Assembly: GCF_003265705.1 (NCBI RefSeq) | Contig: NW_020312902.1 | Span: forward strand, 16,742,970 to 16,806,969 | DNA length: 64,000 nucleotides | Direction of reading: 5' to 3' | Source: Callorhinus ursinus | Lineage: Eukaryota > Chordata > Mammalia > Carnivora > Otariidae | In this document: piece after piece, positions 10,424-20,472 of the stretch | Position numbering within the stretch: position 1 is the first letter of the stretch | How the letters are laid out: each line of letters opens with the position of its first letter | Made by a program: the position numbers and the translations under genes | The notes under the pieces: generated by a model | Databases searched by the model: none | What the model saw: the letters and a program-made list of their open reading frames with translations, nothing else | What the model was told of the DNA's origin: nothing

Positions 10424-10522
10424 GTTTTTTTAAGTAGGCTCCGTGCCCAATGTGGGGCTTGAACTCACAACCCTGAGATTAAGAGCTGCATGCTCTCCTG
10501 ACTGAGCCAGCTAGGCACCCCT
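10424..10522 (-). mobile_element. short Can-SINE variant, reverse strand
   Basis: Only the tRNA-like part and short tail are present: 'taagtaggctccgtgcccaa', 'tggggcttgaactcacaacc', complement head 'gagccagctaggcacccc'. 'tctggattttg' before (10401) and 'tctggattttg' after (10527) form the target-site duplication. Confidence 0.9.
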
Positions 10523-10920
10523 ATGTTCTGGATTTTGAAGGGTAACTTCCTCCCTCCTGGAGCCAAGTAGAGGGGCTAGGTATGAGCAAAGAGACCCAAA
10601 TAAGCCACTCGCCTGATGCTGTGCCCTGAGGTTCCTCCCCTGGGTCTGCCGCTCCAAGCCCCAGAACTGGGAGCTCTGACCACCATAACACATGGTGCCC
10701 CTTCGTGGCCCAACCGAAGTGAGTGGAGTCTTCTTTCCTCCCTCTCGTCTGAGATCAGGCTGGAATGCTGCCAAAGGATGCTTCAGAGAGAAACGAAGAA
10801 AAACTAAAAGGAAGCAAACAGACCTATAAATACTTAGACATGCAGAAATGGACAGAATGCAAATGTCTGATTCTAATTTGTCACCTGTGCCTAAGGGAGA
10901 ACATTCAAGAGTTGCCTTCC

Positions 10921-11061
10921 GGGGGCACCTGGGTGGCTCAGTCAATTAAGTGTCTGACTCTTGATTTCAGCTCAGGTCATGATCTCAGGGTCCTGGGACT
11001 GAGCCCTGGGAGGGCCCCTGCCTTGCAAGGAGTCTGTTTATCTCCCTCTCCTTCTGCCCCT

Positions 11062-11105
<44 letters not shown>

Positions 11106-11127
11106 AAATAAATCTTTTTTTAAAAAA
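10921..11127 (+). mobile_element. Can-SINE with 13-bp target-site duplication
   Basis: 'ggcacctgggtggctcagtc' head, long TC run at about 11072-11100, A/T-rich tail. The duplication 'aagagttgccttc' is identical at 10907-10919 and 11128-11140. It lies in tandem with another Can-SINE 60 bases downstream. Confidence 0.95.
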
Positions 11128-11187
11128 AAGAGTTGCCTTCTGGACCTTGTAACCCTTGCCCAAGAGAGTGCATTCAAAAGTCACCTC

Positions 11188-11384
11188 GGGGCACCTGGGG
11201 GGCTCAGTCAGTTAAGCATCTGCCTTCGGCTCAGGTCATGATCCCAGGGTCCTGGGATCAAGTCCCCCATCTGGCTCCTTGCTCAGCCGGGAGTCTGCTT
11301 CTCCCTCTGTCTGCTGCTTCCCCTGCCTGTGCTCTCTTTCTCTCAGATAAATAAATAAAAATCTTTAAAAAACAAAACAAAACA
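11188..11384 (+). mobile_element. Can-SINE
   Basis: 'ggcacctggggggctcagtc' head, 'gataaataaataaaaatctt' tail followed by 'aacaaaacaaaac'. Flanks 'caaaagtcacct' and 'caaaagccacct' form a one-mismatch target-site duplication. Confidence 0.95.
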
Positions 11385-11659
11385 GCAAAAGCCACCTTCT
11401 CTCCCCACCACTGCCCAAGGAAGGGACTAGGCAGGAATCCTAGTCCCATCCCAGGCAGGTGGGCAGCTGGAAAGTTGCAATTCTTATAGCCAGTGAAACT
11501 GAATCAAGCCCTCATCCTCCACAGAAGTGGAAGGTCAAGGCCATCAGTGGTCTAGAGCAACAGAAAAAGTCAGGGGCCCAGAGAAGAGCCCGCAGACAGA
11601 ATGTGATCTCTGGTTCACTCTGAGCAATGTTTGCCCTGCCAGACCCCCACCTGCTAATA
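11385..11659. other. short unique interval
   Basis: No feature recognised between the Can-SINE and the MIR pair. Confidence 0.4.
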
Positions 11660-11893
11660 TTCCTAGAGCCCTTGCCATGTGTCAGCACTGTGCCAAAGAC
11701 TAGATCAGCTTCAGTAAGTCTCACAACAACCCTCTGAAATAGGGACTATTATTATTCCTGTTACAGATGAAGAAACTGACTTTTCCAAGGTCAAAAAGCT
11801 GGTAAGTGGCTAAGCTAGGATTCAAATTCAGACAGTCTTGACTCCAAAACCGCAGGCACTTCACCTCCATGGTATACTGCCTAACGCATATAG
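11660..11893 (-). repeat. MIR SINE, reverse strand
   Basis: 'gccatgtgtcagcactgtgc', 'ctcacaacaaccctctgaaa', 'cagatgaagaaactgac', 'ctaggattcaaattcagaca' and 'ctccatggtatactgcct' give almost the full reversed MIR. Confidence 0.9.
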
Positions 11894-11929
11894 CAGGTGA
11901 TTGTTCAATATCTGCTAATAGTAACAGTA

Positions 11930-12108
11930 GCTTAAATTTATTGAACACTTAACAATGTGCCAAGCATTTTATATGGATTATTTTTATTCACTAGACAGGT
12001 ACTATTACTATTACCATTTTATAGATGAGAACACTGAGGCTTAGAGAAGTTAAGAGCATTGTCCATGGTCCCAAAACCAGTAGGTGAAAAACTGGAATAC
12101 AGACCCGG
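11930..12108 (-). repeat. MIR SINE, reverse strand (second copy)
   Basis: 'aaatttattgaacacttaac', 'aatgtgccaagcattttata', 'catttttatagatgagaac'-type core and 'aacactgaggcttagagaag'. It lies about 35 bases from the previous MIR in the same orientation. Confidence 0.9.
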
Positions 12109-12789
12109 AGGGATAGATAAATGAATGGGCAGAGGTGCAGAGAAGCCCCCTACCAGCACCACTACCACCCTGGAGAGTGTCCATGAGGGCAAGGGGCCTT
12201 TCCAGGAGCTCTGACAAGGGGGCTGAACCTTGATAAAGGCTGCCTGTGAGCTTTTATATAAAACCATGTCCTGGCAAAGGCACCTCCAGTCTGGATAGCT
12301 TTACCAAGTTTAGGGCCCAGAGTACTCAGAAGTGACCCGAGAAGGCGGGGCCAGTTCCTCCTTTCTCCCAGGCCTCTCCAGGGCACCCTCTCACCGGTTC
12401 TACCCACTCACAATAGTCTGGCACTTGGGATCTGATGGTGTTTGGGGGACCCCAATATCCAGGAAACCAGAGCCTCCAGGACCCTCCCCTAAGTAGGGTA
12501 GTTTTCAGCAATCCCTGCTGGATCCTTTAGTTCCTGAGTCTCCAGCTTTGGCTCCTGGGAGGAATCCTCACAGAGCCATCCAGGGACCTGAGCAAAGAGG
12601 GAGAGAGGAGGGAAGGAGCTGATTCCTAGCCTCTCCTCCCCATCTCCTCACCCTCCCCAAAGCCTTGCAGGCGGCCCCCACCACCTCCAAGCCCGCAGAG
12701 TTTCTCACCTTCAGGCAAAGGCAGATGATGGCAGAGCTGGGGAGCAGAACCTAACTGCGCCCGGGGCACTGCAAATCCTGTCATTAGTA
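12109..12789. other. unique non-coding DNA
   Basis: GC-moderate sequence with no exon supported. Overlapping reverse-strand frames at 12019-12511 have no domain. Confidence 0.4.
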
Positions 12790-13012
12790 CTTAGGGACTG
12801 TGAGTCCCGGGTTGGGGGAGGGGGTGGAGGGAGGCAGGGAGAGGAAGGCCGAGATGGTCGCGATGCAGAGATGGAGATGGAGACAGACACCAGGAGAGGT
12901 TGCAGAGACAGACCGAAGAGGAGGGAGCGAGGGAGCAAAAGAAAGGAGGCTGAGGAGGGTGGCAGGCAGAGAAAGGGAGGGGGGGAGGAGAGAGACAGAA
13001 AGAGCCAGTTGC
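12790..13012. repeat. purine-rich (GA/GGA) low-complexity tract
   Basis: About 220 bases with very few pyrimidines on the plus strand ('ggaggaggagagagacag' type), including short GAGA and GGGA words. It directly abuts the candidate element at 13013. Overlapping open frames in both directions are artefacts of this composition. Confidence 0.8.
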
Positions 13013-13252
13013 TTTATTCATGGCTGGTGATATTATAGACTGAGTGAAAATCACATTATCGTAATGGGAAAGTTAGAGTTGCTGAGATGATGCCCTGAAG
13101 CCTCGGCGCTGATTGGGGTGTGATTGCTATCTGTATTTATATGTAGAAAGCAAAGTTCACTGCCAGTTCAAGATGGTGGCGGCGGCTTTCTGCAACATAA
13201 TTCTTCAGTAGGGAGACGCCCCGAGCAAGCCGAGCCCGCCGTGCCGGGAGTG
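13013..13252. promoter_or_regulatory. candidate conserved non-coding element, cut by an assembly gap
   Basis: Balanced composition after the purine tract, no repeat, and A/T-core motifs: 'gtgatattatagac', 'cattatcgtaatggg', 'gctgattggggtgtgattgc', 'tatttatatgtag'. From about 13170 it turns CpG-rich ('ggtggcggcggctttc', 'gccccgagcaagccgagccc'). The element continues into the N gap, so its right end is unknown. Inference only. Confidence 0.5.
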
Positions 13253-13352
13253 NNNNNNNNNNNNNNNNNNNNNNNNNNNNNNNNNNNNNNNNNNNNNNNN
13301 NNNNNNNNNNNNNNNNNNNNNNNNNNNNNNNNNNNNNNNNNNNNNNNNNNNN
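13253..13352. other. assembly gap (100 N)
   Basis: Exactly 100 N, the conventional placeholder for a gap of unknown size, between a CpG-rich edge and a G homopolymer. Frames crossing it are not real. Confidence 0.99.

Positions 13353-13391
<39 letters not shown>
13353..13391. repeat. poly-G run of 39 bases at gap edge
   Basis: A pure G homopolymer starts immediately after the gap. It may be genuine, but a two-colour sequencing dark-cycle artefact or a failed GC-rich read end is at least as likely. Confidence 0.9.
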
Positions 13392-13392
<1 letters not shown>

Positions 13393-13969
13393 GAAGCAGC
13401 AGCTCACGCCGCCTCCCCTCCCAGGCCCACCCAGAGTCAGGCCCGCCGTCCGGAGATCGGAGAGCTTGACCCGGTTATAGAGTTGAGTCCCGCACCCCGA
13501 CCGCCAGTCCCGTTATAGAATTCAGTGCTACACCCTACAGTAAATGCCAGGAAGTTTTAATTTTTCCCATGATAAGTGCTTTGATACTTTTTTGACATAT
13601 CAAATTTCTTGACGGTTTTCCTTCTTTATTTTTTTTTTTTAGCCACCTCTGCTCTGCCCCCCCCCCCCCCACCCCCCACCCCACCCCCGCCGTGGTCTCT
13701 GCTGCCACTGCCTGTTGAGCAGCTCCATGCTGGGATGAAGGACCCAGCCCTACCGATGGGTGAATGGGTGTGATCCAGAGCTGGGGGGACAGGCAGATCC
13801 CCATACCCCATGTCTGGCCCCACTCGTGGAGGCATCAGCCAGTCAGGGAGAGATGACGGTAGTCCGGGCTGCCTGAGCAGTCTGTGGTGCTCAGACCACC
13901 TTTCGCTTGAAGCCTGGTTCCCTCAGGGCTTTCTGGGGGAAATGGAGCAGGGCTGGGCCCCACCCTAGA
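13392..13969. other. GC-rich then mixed unique DNA
   Basis: 13392-13510 is CpG-containing and probably belongs to the same CpG-rich patch as 13170-13252. A T run (about 13629) and a C run (about 13660-13685) follow. No exon recognised. Confidence 0.4.
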
Positions 13970-14149
13970 GTTACCAGATAAAATGCAAGATGTCCAATTA
14001 AATTTGAATTTCAGGTAAACAACAAATAGTTTTTTAGTATAAGTATATCCCAAAGGTTGCATAGGATATACTTAAACTAAATTTGTTGTTTATCTGAAAT
14101 TCAGATTTAACTGGGCATCCTGTATTTTTATTTGCTGAATCTGGTAACC
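13970..14149. mobile_element. palindromic DNA-transposon fossil (MITE-like, MER53-type)
   Basis: The two halves are long inverted repeats. The left arm contains 'gttaccagataaaatgcaag' and 'tttgaatttcaggtaaacaa'. The right arm contains their complements ('ttgtttatctgaaattcag', 'aatctggtaacc'). The centre is near 14055 around 'caaaggttgcatagg'. A non-autonomous, hairpin-forming element with no coding capacity. The family name is from memory of MER53-like palindromes. Confidence 0.75.
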
Positions 14150-14186
14150 TGCCCTACCCCCACCTTGCCTACTGACCTCAGGTTTT

Positions 14187-14407
14187 TTGTTTTTATTGTT
14201 TGTTTGTTTGTTTGTTTTAAAGATTTATTTATTTGAGAGAGGGAGAGAGTGCAAGGGGGCGGGGAGGGGCAGAGGGAGAGGGAGAAAGAATCTCAAGCAG
14301 ACTCCCAGCTGAGCCTGGAGGGGGATGCTGGGCTCCATCTCACAACCCTGAGACCCTGACCTGAGCTGAGTCTGACACTCAACGGACTGAGCCACTCAGG
14401 CGCCCCT
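14187..14407 (-). mobile_element. Can-SINE with perfect 16-bp target-site duplication
   Basis: It starts with a 'tgtttgtttgtttgttt' tail complement, then 'aaagatttatttatttgaga', and ends with the complement head 'gccactcaggcgcccc'. The duplication 'actgacctcaggtttt' is identical at 14171-14186 and 14408-14423. Confidence 0.96.
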
Positions 14408-14454
14408 ACTGACCTCAGGTTTTATGTTGATTTGCTGAAGGAGGCAGGGCCCCT

Positions 14455-14650
14455 GAATGGAAAGAGCCCATTCACCACTTAGTAGCTGTGTGGCTTTGGA
14501 CCAGTTTTTAACCTGGACCCTCAATCTCCTTTGAGCAGTAGGAGGTAGTAACATCTACCTCACAGGATGGTTGTAACCCTTAATGAGATATAGTATGTAA
14601 AACACTCGGTGCGCTACCTGGCATAAAATAAACAGTCATTAAATGATGAC
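14455..14650 (+). repeat. MIR SINE
   Basis: 'cttagtagctgtgtggcttt', 'tctacctcacaggatggttg', 'gatatagtatgtaaaacact', 'ctacctggcataaaataaac'. The head is missing or too diverged to see. Confidence 0.85.
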
Positions 14651-15679
14651 TATAAAATACCAGCACTCTTATATTCCCTCAAAGGTGCACTTTATTCCCT
14701 TCGCATCTCTAGTCTAGGCTTCTTTGGACGTCAAAAGGCTGTAATCAGGATCTCTGTTCTGGAAGCTGCTGCCCTGAATGGGGGATTCCCAGGGACAGAC
14801 CGAATCAGAGGATGGTGGCCTGCAGCAGCCTGAACCTACTAGGTCCACTGAGAGTTCTGGAAAGCCAAGTGCAAGGGTGAAGCAGGGACTAAGAGCAATC
14901 TCTATCCCCAGCCCCACATCAAGCCCCACACATTCCCAGCTAACTCTCCTAAGCCTCCAGAACACATTAGAGTCCACCTTCTTTGGGACGCCTAAGTCTC
15001 CCTTTCTCCCAGGAAGACGGAGGGTGGGGTAGGGAGGCTGCAAGATGCTGAACAGGAAGGGAGGGGTCTGTCTATCTGTGAGGGCACAAACTGTGCCATC
15101 CCATCAGACCAAACCCCTCTCCGTCCTCTGGCAGAGGCCCATGTCCAGGACACACCAACTGGACATTAGTGAGTCCCTCGGGGTCTCTGTGTTTGTTCAT
15201 CCTCTCTCTCTCTCATATCTTACTTAGCCTCAGCTCCGAACTGACTTGGTAAAGGGAAGAGGAAGTGGGCAAAGTTCTGAGTCCCACTGAGGCAGACTGG
15301 ATTTCGGTATCATCTGTATGATCTTGTTCCCCTCCCTTGTAGAAGGATGGGATTGTTTTCCTTCCCTCAGTTCAGGTGATAGACTGACTCTGAAGGAAAA
15401 GAAAAAATGGTTCCCAGTACCCCTCAGTCCCAGAGAATCTGGTGGCCAGACCCTAGCCTTTGTCTCTGAAGGAAGCTAATTATTCAGGAGCCAATTCATG
15501 GGCAAATAGTAGCATATCGCCTTCTCCTGCAAGAGGTGACAGACTCAACATTTCAGTGCCAGGCAGATCATGTGAATGGGAAGCAACCAGTGAAATGTAA
15601 TAGGGAGTGGTGGGGTCTGTGGCTGCGCTTCAGAAGCACAGGCCTCTCCTAAAGGCATTCTATTTCCTGTTCGTTTGTT
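14651..15679. other. unique non-coding DNA
   Basis: No repeat, exon or clear regulatory signature. Open frames on both strands over 14714-15043 have no recognisable protein family. Confidence 0.4.
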
Positions 15680-15899
15680 TGCTTTATTTTTTTAATTTAT
15701 TTTTTTTTAAAGATTTTATTTATTTATTTATTTGAGAGAGAGAGAATGAGAGATAGAGAGCACGAGAGGGAAGAGGGTCAGAGGGAGGAGCAGACTCCCT
15801 GCCGAGCAGGGAGCCCGATGTGGGACTTGATCCCGGGACTCCGGAATCATGACCTGAGCCGAAGGCAGTCGCTTAACCAACTGAGCCACCCAGGCGCCC
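15680..15899 (-). mobile_element. Can-SINE, reverse strand
   Basis: T-rich start, 'aaagattttatttatttatt', complement head 'gagccacccaggcgccc'. 'gtttgtttg' words on both sides form a low-complexity target-site duplication. Confidence 0.95.
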
Positions 15900-16779
15900 A
15901 GTTTGTTTGTTTTAAATACTGTGCTCAGCAAAGACTCGGGTTGCCCTGCTTTGTCTCTTGGGTAATCCCTCAGTTTCTTGATCTTTCTGGTGACACAACT
16001 ATCCCTAGCTATGGGGTCACGAAGTACTGACAAAGAGTAGGGATACAACATGCACAGACACACTGACCTACAAAGATGCACAGGGTCACCTGCGTATACA
16101 CCAACATCAGCCACCAAAGAAGCAGAGCATCTGTAAGAAAGCATAAGGACACTCACAGAGGAGCTGCCCGCCCCCAGCTTCCTTTCCTGTCCACCTCTTG
16201 CCAGTCTCCCTCCTCTCTGCCTCTTCCCTCTCCTTCTTGTTCACTCACTGGGACCCAGGTCTGTTGCTTGCACTGTCTCATTCCCTCTCCCCTCCCCCTG
16301 GTAGCAGTACTCTGTAGAGCCCGAAAGATGTGATTGGAAATGGGGTGGCGGGGCACTCTGCACAGCTGGCCAACACACATGCATCGGGGGCCTCTGGAAT
16401 GCCCCTCCTGCCTTTGATCCCCACAATAAGCCTGTACTGGGGCAGGACACTGACAAGGAGTTCCACATACTCCTTGGCTTTGCTATCAGGAAGTTGAACT
16501 CCAATCGTAGTGGTTTAAGGCCATGTTTGTTATGGACTCCATCAGGATGTATGATGACCCTCTCCCAAGAATCATCCAGGTAGTCCTTAGCCTTCCTGGG
16601 GACTGAGCCATAAAGCAGAAGAGGACTTAGACACTCAGGCCACTGACACTAGAATGATCCTGAGAAGGGGATGCAGAGTCTGGAGCTTTTCCCTGTTCCT
16701 TCCAGTCCATTCTATCTTTGGCCATCAGTGCTAGAACCTAGGTAACCTCTTCTTGGGCTTGGTCCTTTCCGCAAAACAG
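15900..16779. other. unique non-coding DNA
   Basis: No element recognised. This is the left part of a long interval that is poor in recent transposons. Confidence 0.4.
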
Positions 16780-16960
16780 AAGTAGATCGATCAGTTGCAA
16801 TAAATAAAAGAAATTAAAATCTGATGCTCTTTCAAAGATTCCTGAGAACTGATTTTCAGATAATTTGCTGTTTGGAACTGTGTTCCTGCCCCTTCCCTTT
16901 CAGAATTATAAATAACATCGATCACCACAAGCATCTTATCGAAGCTGGGATGTCCACACC
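16780..16960. promoter_or_regulatory. candidate conserved non-coding element
   Basis: AT-rich island in GC-rich surroundings, no repeat signature. Motifs include 'gatcgatcagttgcaataaa', 'ttcagataatttgctg' and 'attataaataacatcgatca', with two ATCGAT words at each end. Inference from composition only. Confidence 0.35.
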
Positions 16961-17541
16961 TTAGGGAATGACTACCCAGGTCACACAGGTGTCAGGAGAG
17001 GGCCCCTCAAGTGAGGTTTTGTCATCTTAGAGATGCAGGGCTGAGTCCAAAGAGATGACCTCTGTCCTGTCTTGGAGACATGAGTCTTTGAGGATGAAAG
17101 TGAGACATCTCCAAGGGTGGGAAGCTTGGTTGGTGGCTTCCTTATTCGTATTCCTCTGAGGTTCCTATTTTACGTCCCTTTGGGCTTGTGTCTGGGCACC
17201 TATGTTGGGGGATCGTGCATATGTCCCTGATCCCTAGAATGACCCAGCAAGAGGAACTGAGGCTTGCGAGAGAACACTCTTCTTATGGTGAAGGGAAAAG
17301 AGATGAAGCACCTGCCCCAGAACAGCACCCCCCTTGCCTTATCAGGGGAGAGCAGAAAATCGCCCAGTGCCCCTGGGGCAGAGGAAGGGCTAATCTGCTC
17401 AAAAGCTGGAGGCTGGATAAAATGACCCCTGCTTGGGATGGATATCGAAAGAATGTCTCTGAGGAAATATCACTCCACTCCCCTGGAGGGCCCTATAGGT
17501 AGTTGGTAATCCACCCATCTCCCCCTACTCCGGCCCCCTCC

Positions 17542-17542
<1 letters not shown>
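16961..17542. other. unique non-coding DNA
   Basis: No feature recognised. Confidence 0.4.
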
Positions 17543-17585
<43 letters not shown>

Positions 17586-17624
17586 TGGGTGTGCACGCAC
17601 ACACACACACACACACACACACAT
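17543..17624. repeat. (CA)n microsatellite, interrupted
   Basis: Two CA arrays are separated by 'gcatgggtgtgcacg'. It lies immediately before the candidate element at 17630. Confidence 0.95.
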
Positions 17625-17629
17625 AAATC

Positions 17630-17870
17630 TTAATTGTGTCCGGGGCTTTTTACAACGTTAATTAATCATATTTAGGGCTGTTTCCAGCTGTTGCTGAGGG
17701 AAAGAAGGTCCCACACGCCTGTGACTTAGGGTAAATCCAATCAGACGGAGGAATTCTTTGATTCCGGAGAAGCCGAGCATGGGAAAGACACCTCTAATCC
17801 CAAAGCCTCTCAGATCCCGGCCTGCTGCCTCCCCCATCGCTGCCCTTGCAAACTGATCTGGTCTAGGGAA
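17630..17870. promoter_or_regulatory. candidate conserved non-coding element
   Basis: Unique, CpG-retaining and rich in homeodomain-type cores: 'ttaattaat' at 17658-17666 (POU/paired-like), 'taatcc' at 17795-17800 (OTX/PITX-like), 'aaatccaatcag' and 'gaattctttgattcc'. It starts right after the CA array, so the CA array has not invaded it. Inference only. Confidence 0.5.
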
Positions 17871-18739
17871 GGGGAGGGGCTGGGCGCTAGAAGGGGATGG
17901 AAGGGAGGCACAGGGGGGCGCAGAAGGAGCCCTGCTTGAGATGGCTGTGGGTTGACTGGAATGAGGGCCTGGGCCCGCCCTGCTGACTGGGAGCTTCTGC
18001 CCTGTACTTGGGCTGTTTAGTGGGCTCTGGGGAGCCCATGACTCCTGAATAGCCACTGGGCCCAGGAGTTATTACAGGAGCCTGGGCCTGGACTAGTCAG
18101 AGCAGCGGGTGGGCAGCACTGACCTAATTACAGTTCTGTACAGTCAGTTTGGTCTGAGAAAGGGCCTCACCCAATCCTCTCTCTTCCCTGTGACTTCTCC
18201 TGCACCCCAACAGCATCTCTCCAGCTCCCTCAGGCTCTTGTGTGTCTCTGTTTCTGGGTCTGGGTTTCTCTCTCTTCCTAGGGCTCCATAGCATGATTCT
18301 AATCTCTTTCATCAATGTCTGTCTCTGTCTTTCTCTGCCACTATCTCTAAAATCCTAGCCTACTACCTTGAATCTTCACAGAGGTGCACTTTAAGATAGA
18401 GAGACGTCTTAAAGGGAGGGAACCAGGCAGGCTGGTGCCAAAGACCTCTTCTTTGGTTTCTGCTGGTAGCCCATCGGTATTCATGTGGAGCCAAGACAAG
18501 ATGGGGGGGTCTGGGGGGGGAGGGGGGAGAGGAGCTGCTGCTGGGGGGGGGGGGCAGCAAGGGCCTGTCCTACCCCTTAGAGACCCGGATGGGAGAGGGA
18601 GGGCTCCCCAGGGTGGAAAGTGAGGGTGCAGGGCTGTGAGGAAGCCAAACAGACCAAGTGGTGGAGACCCTGTGCTCCCCTCTGTGATGACCCCACCTCA
18701 GTGTACCCCCTTGTTGAGGCCTTCTGGGTCCTGGCCTAA
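17871..18739. other. unique GC-rich DNA with a G-run cluster
   Basis: Contains the G-run cluster annotated at 18501-18552. No exon recognised. Confidence 0.4.
18501..18552 (+). other. G-run cluster, potential G-quadruplex
   Basis: At least four runs of six or more G lie within about 55 bases, with short loops such as 'tct' and 'a', meeting the simple G-quadruplex pattern on the plus strand. In vivo folding is not shown. Confidence 0.55.
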
Positions 18740-19115
18740 CTGGGTCTAAATAATTGAGGAGCCCATTACAGCCTTGCTGTTTCCTCACTGTCAAGTGTAA
18801 ACGCTGCACTGGTCGGGTGGGGAAATGGGGCTAATTTGAATTGATAATAGGAAACTCGGGGAAAAGTCATCTATAGTGAGTGAGGAGCGAGCAATCCCCG
18901 AGCAGATGCTAAATCTTGTATAATGAAAGAATCTGCCGATGTCAATTATGTACGAGCATCTTTGCAGTGGTTGGAGGCGGTGGGCGGGTGAGGGAACGGA
19001 GGGCTGGGTGCATCCCATAAACCCAAACACCCATCAAAGGCTCATACATATGGAGCGGCGGAGATTACGGCATAAATTTGAATGTTATGAATGTGCATGA
19101 GGGACAGGCAGGAAG
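18740..19115. promoter_or_regulatory. candidate conserved non-coding element (large)
   Basis: About 375 bases without repeat or frame. A/T-core motifs sit among retained CpGs: 'ctaaataattgagg', 'gctaatttgaattgataata', 'tgtcaattatgtacgagc', 'gagattacggcataaa' and a TCF/LEF-like 'atcaaag' at 19033-19039. It is one of the strongest enhancer-like stretches in the window by composition. Conservation is not observable here. Confidence 0.5.
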
Positions 19116-19719
19116 CCTACCTCATGAGGGGGTAGGAAAGGAACTGTTTTTCTGTGCATGTGTAGAAGGCAGCTTTTGTCCTCTCCGTCCCTCAGCTGTG
19201 TCTCTGTCTCAGCTGTGCCCCTTCTGCATCCAGTTGTGTGGCAGGATGAGAATGAATGTCAGGGTCTGGAGGTGCTGGGCAAGGTATGATCAGCTGTTTT
19301 CCTGTCCTGGATGCGGGTTCTTTGGGGGCTTTGGGCCCGAGTTGCCCTTGACCCACTCAGAGTGTTTCCAGAATGAGATCTCGAGATGGATATGGCCAGA
19401 GATACAGAGGTGTATCTTGAAATATCCGTGATGTGAACACAGCTTTCCCTCTTGGCTAGTGGAAGAAACAGGTGAGGCCGATGTAGGTAGTGATGCCTCT
19501 ATGGAACGGGCAGAGCGAGCCTGGAAGACAGCCTGGCGGAAGAGACCCCAAACTGTGCTCTCAAGAGGGCTAACAGCTCAGAACAGCAACAGCAGGGGCC
19601 CATCTCCTGTTCCCGGGGACAAGTCCACACCACGGACAGCCATGTGTGCAGGGCCTGGACCCCTCCATCGGTTCCCAACCTGCAGCCGCTGCCTGAGCAC
19701 ACAATGTGATTTGTGGTGC
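19116..19719. other. unique non-coding DNA
   Basis: No feature recognised. The forward frames at 19078-19431 and 19459-19911 lack any recognisable domain. Confidence 0.35.
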
Positions 19720-19875
19720 AGGCCACCCAGGGACTTTAATCTTCACCGTGACAAATGCAATAAAAGGAACAATTTGGAGATCAGAGCTAAGGAAGACACA
19801 TTTACAAACCCTTCCCCAAAGGTTGGATGGGGCTGTCACCATGTGATTTGTGCTGAAGATGAAGCAGGGAGGGGA
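19720..19875. promoter_or_regulatory. weak candidate conserved non-coding element
   Basis: 'gggactttaatcttcaccgt', 'aatgcaataaaaggaacaat' and 'gatttgtgctgaag' form an AT-containing block with no repeat signature. ACAAT is a SOX-type core. Inference only. Confidence 0.3.
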
Positions 19876-20335
19876 GGCCGGGGAGATAGAGAGTTGGAGA
19901 AGGCAGGCTGAGAAGAGGAAGCATCACTACCTCTCCCCTGCTTACCCTCTCTGCTGGATCCCAGGGGGGGGGGCTAAGTCGGGGGGGGGGAGAACTAGAC
20001 CCCAGGCTGCCACTGCCTCTCTCCCCCATCCCTACTTGGGAGCACAGCTCAATTACCAGGAACAGGCCAGAACCATAAGCTTGAGAGATTCATCTCAGCA
20101 GTTCAGGGGCTCTATCTAGAGGAGGGGTGGGGGGAGGCGGTTGGAGAAGAGAGAAAGAGGGAGAGGCAGAGTGGGAGAGACACTTTAATAGAAAGACAGT
20201 GACATCTCGAGTTGCAAAGGGAGCCCCTAAGAAGCCCCAGTCTGGAATAGGAAACGAAAGGAAGGTTTTCCAACCAGGGCTCCTCAGGCAGGCAGATCTG
20301 GAGGGATCTAAACATAGAGCAGCAACAAGGCAGAT
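19876..20335. other. unique DNA with G runs
   Basis: Two G runs at about 19965-19974 and 19981-19990, and purine-rich sequence at 20120-20175. No exon recognised. Confidence 0.35.
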
Positions 20336-20350
20336 GGAGGAGGGGAACTT

Positions 20351-20457
20351 TTTTATTATTATTATATTATGTTAATCACCATACATTACATCATTAGTTT
20401 TTGATGTAGTGTTCCATGATTCCTTATTTGCATATAACACCCAGTGCTCCATGTAGA
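20351..20457 (-). mobile_element. L1 LINE 3' end, reverse strand, 5'-truncated
   Basis: 'tatgttaatcaccatacatt' and 'gatgtagtgttccatgattc' are the reversed 3' UTR of carnivore L1. A near-identical copy occurs at 49518. The duplication 'ggaggaggggaactt' (20336-20350) and 'ggaggaagggaactt' (20458-20472) flanks it with one mismatch. The insertion is only about 107 bases long. Confidence 0.88.
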
Positions 20458-20472
20458 AGGAGGAAGGGAACT

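Noticed and set aside
13124..13480. Frames spanning the N gap on both strands
   Set aside because: Created by unknown residues and the poly-G/poly-C translation; not real.
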